Assembly (NCBI GenBank): GCA_017478515.1
Contig: JAFVDH010000017.1
Location: 1 to 64,000 of the forward strand
Reading direction: 5' to 3'
DNA length: 64,000 nt
Origin: a bacterium
GTDB lineage: Bacteria; Cyanobacteriota; Vampirovibrionia; Gastranaerophilales; Gastranaerophilaceae
Shown: in pieces, positions 60,145 to 64,000 of the stretch
How the letters are laid out: the number at the start of each line of letters is the position of its first letter
Position numbering within the stretch: position 1 is the stretch's first letter
Translations under genes and position numbers: made by a program
The notes under the pieces: model-generated
The model's database searches: none
What the model saw: the letters and a program-made list of their open reading frames with translations, nothing else
What the model was told of the DNA's origin: nothing

Positions 60145-61554
60145 TTAAAATCTAAAATAAATAAACGGATTATAAGTATCTGATGCAATTGATGCTGTAG
60201 ATAAAAAGAATATCATTAATAACAATATATTTACTGCGATTTTTACAAATGGATTTTTGTTTTCTGCAATATTCTTAAATATTGGCGTACAACATAAAAT
60301 TGCGAAAATAAATGTGATTATTTCAATAGTGTCAACATAATACTGCATGTTATATGCAATTTGTTCGGTATTTATTTTTAAAACTCCTAACATATTCATC
60401 AAATAATCCCAAGCGTAGTTCATGCTATCCGCTCTAAAAATTACCCAGCCTATTACAAATATTAAAATACAATAGATATGCTGTAAAAAATAAATCCATT
60501 TTGAATGATGTTTTTGTTCAAATTCTTTTACATTTAATATTTTTTCAAAGATTATAAAAAATCCGTTCCAAACGCCCCATGCAATAAAGTTCCATGCTGC
60601 ACCGTGCCATATACCTGTTAGTAAAAACACTATTCCTAAATTTCTTAAAGTTTTAATTTTCCCCTGTCTGTTTCCTCCGAGAGAGATATAAACATACTGT
60701 TTAAACCATGTAGACAACGAGATATGCCATCTTCTCCAGAATTCTGTCATAGATTTTGAAATATACGGATAGTTAAAGTTTTCCATAAATCTAAACCCGA
60801 ATATCAGGCCTAAGCCTATCGCCATATCAGAATAACCTGAAAAATCAAAGTAAATTTGAAAAGTATAGGCAGCTGAACCAAGCCATGCAATAGAATGCGT
60901 AAAAGTATGAGGGTCTTGAGTAAAAATTTTATCCGCTATTGCACCCATAGTATTTGCAATAAGCATTTTTTTAGAAAGTCCGATTATAAATCTTTTAACC
61001 CCTAAATTAACTTTTTCAAAATTTACTTCTCTTGAGTCAATTTGTGCGGCAATATCGTGATATTTAATAATAGGGCCTGCTATTAATTGCGGAAACAAAC
61101 AAATGTACAATGCTAATTTATAAAAATCCCTCTGTGCTTTAACTTCACCCCTGTATACATCAATAACGTAAGATAGAGCTTGAAATGTATAAAATGAAAT
61201 TCCTATCGGCATAATAATATCTATAATATTGATATTTGCACTAAAAAGTTTGTTAAAATTATCAAGGATAAAATTGAAATATTTGAAATAGAATAAAAAT
61301 GATAAATTTATCAAAATTGTTAAAATTAAAAAGGGCTTTTTAAAGTTTTGAAATTTCTCAACAGACAAAGCTCCAAAATAATTTATAGTAATTGTCAAAA
61401 GCATTATCGCCAGATATTTTGGTTCGCCCCATGCGTAAAAAATTATACTTGCAATAAGTAAAATGAAATTATGAAATTCTTTTTTCGTTAAAAAGTGTAT
61501 CAGGCATAATATTGGCAAAAATAAATATATAAAGGTCATTGAACTGAATAACAT
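60145..61554 (-). CDS. MBOAT-family O-acyltransferase (AlgI-like)
   Basis: The 469-residue polytopic membrane protein matches the MBOAT group of AlgI and DltB. The catalytic His lies in 'LTGIWHGAAWNFIAWG'; 'FQIYFDFSGYSDMAIGLGLIFGF', 'FNYPYISKSMTEFWRRWHISLSTWFKQYVYISLGGN' and the N-terminal 'SSMTFIYLFLPIL' are typical. It moves acetyl groups across the membrane onto a surface polymer, together with a periplasmic partner, here the gene directly upstream, which it overlaps by one base. Confidence 0.95.
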   Translation of the reverse strand: MLFSSMTFIYLFLPILCLIHFLTKKEFHNFILLIASIIFYAWGEPKYLAIMLLTITINYFGALSVEKFQNFKKPFLILTILINLSFLFYFKYFNFILDNFNKLFSANINIIDIIMPIGISFYTFQALSYVIDVYRGEVKAQRDFYKLALYICLFPQLIAGPIIKYHDIAAQIDSREVNFEKVNLGVKRFIIGLSKKMLIANTMGAIADKIFTQDPHTFTHSIAWLGSAAYTFQIYFDFSGYSDMAIGLGLIFGFRFMENFNYPYISKSMTEFWRRWHISLSTWFKQYVYISLGGNRQGKIKTLRNLGIVFLLTGIWHGAAWNFIAWGVWNGFFIIFEKILNVKEFEQKHHSKWIYFLQHIYCILIFVIGWVIFRADSMNYAWDYLMNMLGVLKINTEQIAYNMQYYVDTIEIITFIFAILCCTPIFKNIAENKNPFVKIAVNILLLMIFFLSTASIASDTYNPFIYFRF

Positions 61555-63323
61555 TATTGCTCATCTCCAAATTTAGAATATTCATTAGGGTAAAGATTTA
61601 ATAAATTAAACATATATGTCGTTTGAAAACATAAAATTAAGATGTCGGGTTTTTCATTAAGCAGCAATTCTTTGTAAACGTTAAAATTCAGATTTCTTTT
61701 GCCAATGTGGTCGGCAAGCCTGATTGTTGTTTTAAAACTATAAGGCAGAAAATCAATTAAACTTTGTGAAAAAGAATTTCCAATAACAATTACTTTTTTG
61801 TTTAAAGCGTTTTTATTAAAAAATTCTATATCTCCGTCTTCTTTTTGAAAGTTTATTTTACTGCTGTAATTACCTGAAACTAACAGGTAATCTTTTGGGT
61901 TTTTGTAGTAAGGATAGAGCGTATCCATCATTTTTTCTGCCGTATTTTTCGGCAGACCTATTTGGCTAACACCGTCTCCGTATTGGTTATAAACTTTGTT
62001 ATCATAGTATTTTTCTAAAGAGTTTTCATTAATTACCGAAACCTTTGGAAAATCTTTTTTGATAGCTTTCATTAGCTCTAAGTATCCGATAAATGCTCCT
62101 TTTTGAGTCCAATGATTGTCTGTTTTAAAAAACATTGGTTCTGTTTTGTTTTCTTTAAGCATTATTTCTTTTGGGTATATTATATTTACGGAAGTGTTGT
62201 TTTTAAGGTATGAAATAACTTCATCAGCGGGGTCAGGGCGATTTTTTCTGTTGTCATACAGTTCTGAGTTATCAAAAAAATCTACCTGTCTTGGTGCAAT
62301 TAAAATATATAATTTTATGTTATTGCTGCGGCAAAAGTCATATAGATTGTTTATATTTTTTGCATATGTTTTCAAAATGCTTTCTTTATCGGTTGTTAGC
62401 GGTGCTAATCCCCATGAACGATTTAAATAAATAATGTTTTTGTTTTTATAAAATGTCGCTAATTCATTACCGCAGTAATTCTTATTTATTTGGCATTCAG
62501 TTTTTGCATGAAATTCTATTAAATTTCTTCTCCCGAAAAATCTGTCATTAAACCAATTACTGAATTCTTTGAAAAAATGTTTATTAATTTTTTGATTTAC
62601 TGCAAACGCAGGATATTTTGCCATAATTCTGTTTTCCAGAACTAAATTTTTTGAAGTATCAATTTTAGCCATTGGAACGAACAATATTGTAAAAAATATA
62701 ACTAAAAACATTACTTCAATTAAAGATGAGTTTTTTCGGATTTTAAAATCGGTGATATAACTTACAAATCTGTAAATAAAAATAATAGCGATATTAAAAA
62801 TTATTATAAAGAAACAGTAATTTATTTTGAATTCGGGTTTTATGTTTAATTTTTGCAGACAAATTATCTCAAAATTATGATGTTCGGGTGAGATAATCAG
62901 GCGATTATCTTTTATGTGGAATTCAGCATTTTTTGCAATAAAATCATTAACATCATTTATTTTGATTTCCTGTTTACTTACAGAAATTTTATTAATGTAA
63001 ATATCAGATAATTTATCAGAACTTGATATACTGAATTTAAGTTTTAATTTTTTAGGATATTTTGCCCTTTTAATTTCTAATTTAACATTTGTAAGCTTAT
63101 CTAATTTAGTGGTAATATCTTCTGATTTAACCTTTTTAAATTCGGTATTATTTTTTTTATTTAGCTGAGCTTCAATATTTACTTTTCCACTCCCGCCGAT
63201 ACTTAAAAAAACATTTGCCGGATAAAAGCTAATCCACAATTTATTTGATGCAAAAAGGCAGATACAGACTATAAATAATGTTATCGAGAATTTGTATATA
63301 AAAGATTTATGATATGAATTCAT
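61554..63323 (-). CDS. AlgX/DHHW-like periplasmic acetyltransferase partner
   Basis: The 589-residue protein has two N-terminal hydrophobic segments (about 10-30 and 175-225) and a periplasmic SGNH-type domain. Motifs are 'YILIAPRQVDFFD', the Asp-His pair in 'FKTDNHWTQKGAFIGYLELM', and Ser in 'VIVIGNSFSQSLIDFL'; together they form the Ser-Asp-His triad used by AlgX/AlgJ to put acetyl groups on polysaccharides. The large domain between the two membrane segments is unusual for the group. It is translationally coupled to the MBOAT gene downstream. Confidence 0.88.
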   Translation of the reverse strand: MNSYHKSFIYKFSITLFIVCICLFASNKLWISFYPANVFLSIGGSGKVNIEAQLNKKNNTEFKKVKSEDITTKLDKLTNVKLEIKRAKYPKKLKLKFSISSSDKLSDIYINKISVSKQEIKINDVNDFIAKNAEFHIKDNRLIISPEHHNFEIICLQKLNIKPEFKINYCFFIIIFNIAIIFIYRFVSYITDFKIRKNSSLIEVMFLVIFFTILFVPMAKIDTSKNLVLENRIMAKYPAFAVNQKINKHFFKEFSNWFNDRFFGRRNLIEFHAKTECQINKNYCGNELATFYKNKNIIYLNRSWGLAPLTTDKESILKTYAKNINNLYDFCRSNNIKLYILIAPRQVDFFDNSELYDNRKNRPDPADEVISYLKNNTSVNIIYPKEIMLKENKTEPMFFKTDNHWTQKGAFIGYLELMKAIKKDFPKVSVINENSLEKYYDNKVYNQYGDGVSQIGLPKNTAEKMMDTLYPYYKNPKDYLLVSGNYSSKINFQKEDGDIEFFNKNALNKKVIVIGNSFSQSLIDFLPYSFKTTIRLADHIGKRNLNFNVYKELLLNEKPDILILCFQTTYMFNLLNLYPNEYSKFGDEQ

Positions 63324-63447
63324 TTTTTAGTCCAATTATTGATTTTAATTTCATATTATATGAACTCATCTCATATTGCAACTGTTTTTATGATTTTGAC
63401 CTCATTAAAAATACGTTCTATTAGGTGTAATATAAGCGAGAAGGTTT

Positions 63448-63765
63448 ATGATGAACAGAAAAAAATTATTAGGAAAGAGATTACGTGAATTAAGAAAGAA
63501 AAAAGGCTATTCCCAAGAAAAAATAGCAGAATTAGTCAATATTGACCCTACGACAATAAGTAATATAGAAAATGGAAAAAATTATCCATCATTAATAAAT
63601 TTAGAAAATATTATAAATATACTAGGAATATCATTTTTGGATATTTTTGATTTTGAGCACAAAAATTCTAAGGAGGATTTAATTGATGAAATAAATAATG
63701 CTCTAAAACAAAATCCTGAAAAGATAGAAGATTGTTACAAAGTTATAATGGCATTAATCAAGTAA
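63448..63765 (+). CDS. XRE-family transcriptional regulator
   Basis: The 105-residue protein has an N-terminal helix-turn-helix ('LGKRLRELRKKKGYSQEKIAELVNIDPTTISNIENGKNYPSLINLENIINILGI') and a charged C-terminal helix. It resembles the XRE regulator encoded at 18379-18687 in layout and in the ~100-residue size. It is divergent from the AlgX-like gene, with 124 bases between, so it may regulate that polymer-acetylation pair. Confidence 0.88.
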   Translation: MMNRKKLLGKRLRELRKKKGYSQEKIAELVNIDPTTISNIENGKNYPSLINLENIINILGISFLDIFDFEHKNSKEDLIDEINNALKQNPEKIEDCYKVIMALIK

Positions 63766-63773
63766 AGTATTTG

Positions 63774-64000
63774 TTATTTGATTTGAAAAGTACATTTTGA
63801 ACAGTGAGCTTTAGGTTCTCTGCACAAATTATCTTCTAAATCATACATTTCTTCTATTTTGACAACAAGCGGTTTTCCGCATTTTGGACAATTTATTTCT
63901 GTTTCCCCGTTTAAAATTTGTTCTTTTATCCAATGTTCCGTTTCAAAACTAATTGCATCAGGTGCAAAAACTTTTTCGTAAAGTTTAATTTCTTTAGGAG
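63774..64000 (-). CDS. Partial gene: zinc-ribbon protein cut by window end
   Basis: From the stop codon at 63774 the minus-strand frame stays open to the window edge. The visible C-terminal 75 residues include 'EHWIKEQILNGETEINCPKC' and 'GKPLVVKIEE', then 'NLCREPKAHCSKCTFQIK'. Two C-x2-C pairs suggest one or two zinc sites. The N-terminus is outside the window, so size and function cannot be judged. Convergent with the XRE gene, 8 bases apart. Confidence 0.65.
   Translation of the reverse strand, partial: PKEIKLYEKVFAPDAISFETEHWIKEQILNGETEINCPKCGKPLVVKIEEMYDLEDNLCREPKAHCSKCTFQIK

Overview
This is AT-rich bacterial chromosome with short intergenic gaps, a Gram-negative type envelope gene set (AsmA-like protein, lysophospholipid acyltransferase of the DUF374 type, meso-diaminopimelate dehydrogenase) and several families of unknown function whose style (large soluble proteins with a short N-terminal F-x-G motif, a 'GLAANQARLL' N-terminus) I associate with gut Melainabacteria / Gastranaerophilales, the non-photosynthetic relatives of Cyanobacteria. 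The assignment is an inference from gene style, not from a marker gene search.

Layout. 0-11.4 kb: unknown secreted and coiled-coil proteins, then housekeeping genes: glyA, a WecA/TagO-type sugar-phosphate transferase that appears to start at ATT, two tandem 'RWYD' paralogues, a DUF167 protein, a RelA/SpoT enzyme, ribF plus a formyltransferase, rnhA and a LOG-family hydrolase. 11.4-20 kb: a MetH lacking the reactivation domain, then a surface-polymer locus (racemase family, TagD-like cytidylyltransferase, acyltransferase, two CDP-glycerol glycerophosphotransferases) interrupted by a divergent pair, a tyrosine-recombinase-like protein that has lost most catalytic residues and an XRE regulator. 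20-31 kb: a 1371-residue protein carrying papain-like active-site motifs, an acyltransferase, an AsmA-like giant and a DUF4013-like membrane protein. 31-46 kb: AlkD-like repair protein, redox enzymes with a LysR regulator, bifunctional nuclease, YibE/F, ruvB, ddh, a large unknown protein, a divergent PAP2 protein, a polyprenyl synthase, rsgA, a methyltransferase, an acetyltransferase and a flavodoxin.

46-51.6 kb is an accessory region next to tRNA-Phe: rubrerythrin, two decayed genes, an Abi-like HEPN protein preceded by its own promoter and a small RNA of repeated hairpins, a HigBA toxin-antitoxin pair, small regulators and unknown small proteins. The HEPN gene plus hairpin RNA is the best candidate for an unusual system here; it has the layout of an RNA-antitoxin (type III-like) or ncRNA-associated abortive infection module. 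Between tRNA-Phe and infC lies a 98-bp tandem repeat carrying copies of the tRNA 5' end. infC itself appears to start at ATA.

51.9-64 kb: infC, a BadF-type ATPase, an OppF-like ATPase, a methionine gamma-lyase family enzyme with a secreted prolyl isomerase, two nearly identical HAD phosphatases interleaved with three XRE regulators, a secreted basic coiled-coil protein, cytidine deaminase, an MBOAT plus AlgX/DHHW-like pair for polymer acetylation, another XRE regulator and a partial zinc-ribbon gene at the right edge. A dispersed imperfect inverted-repeat element occurs five times; four copies directly abut a stop codon and all five face the upstream gene in the same orientation.
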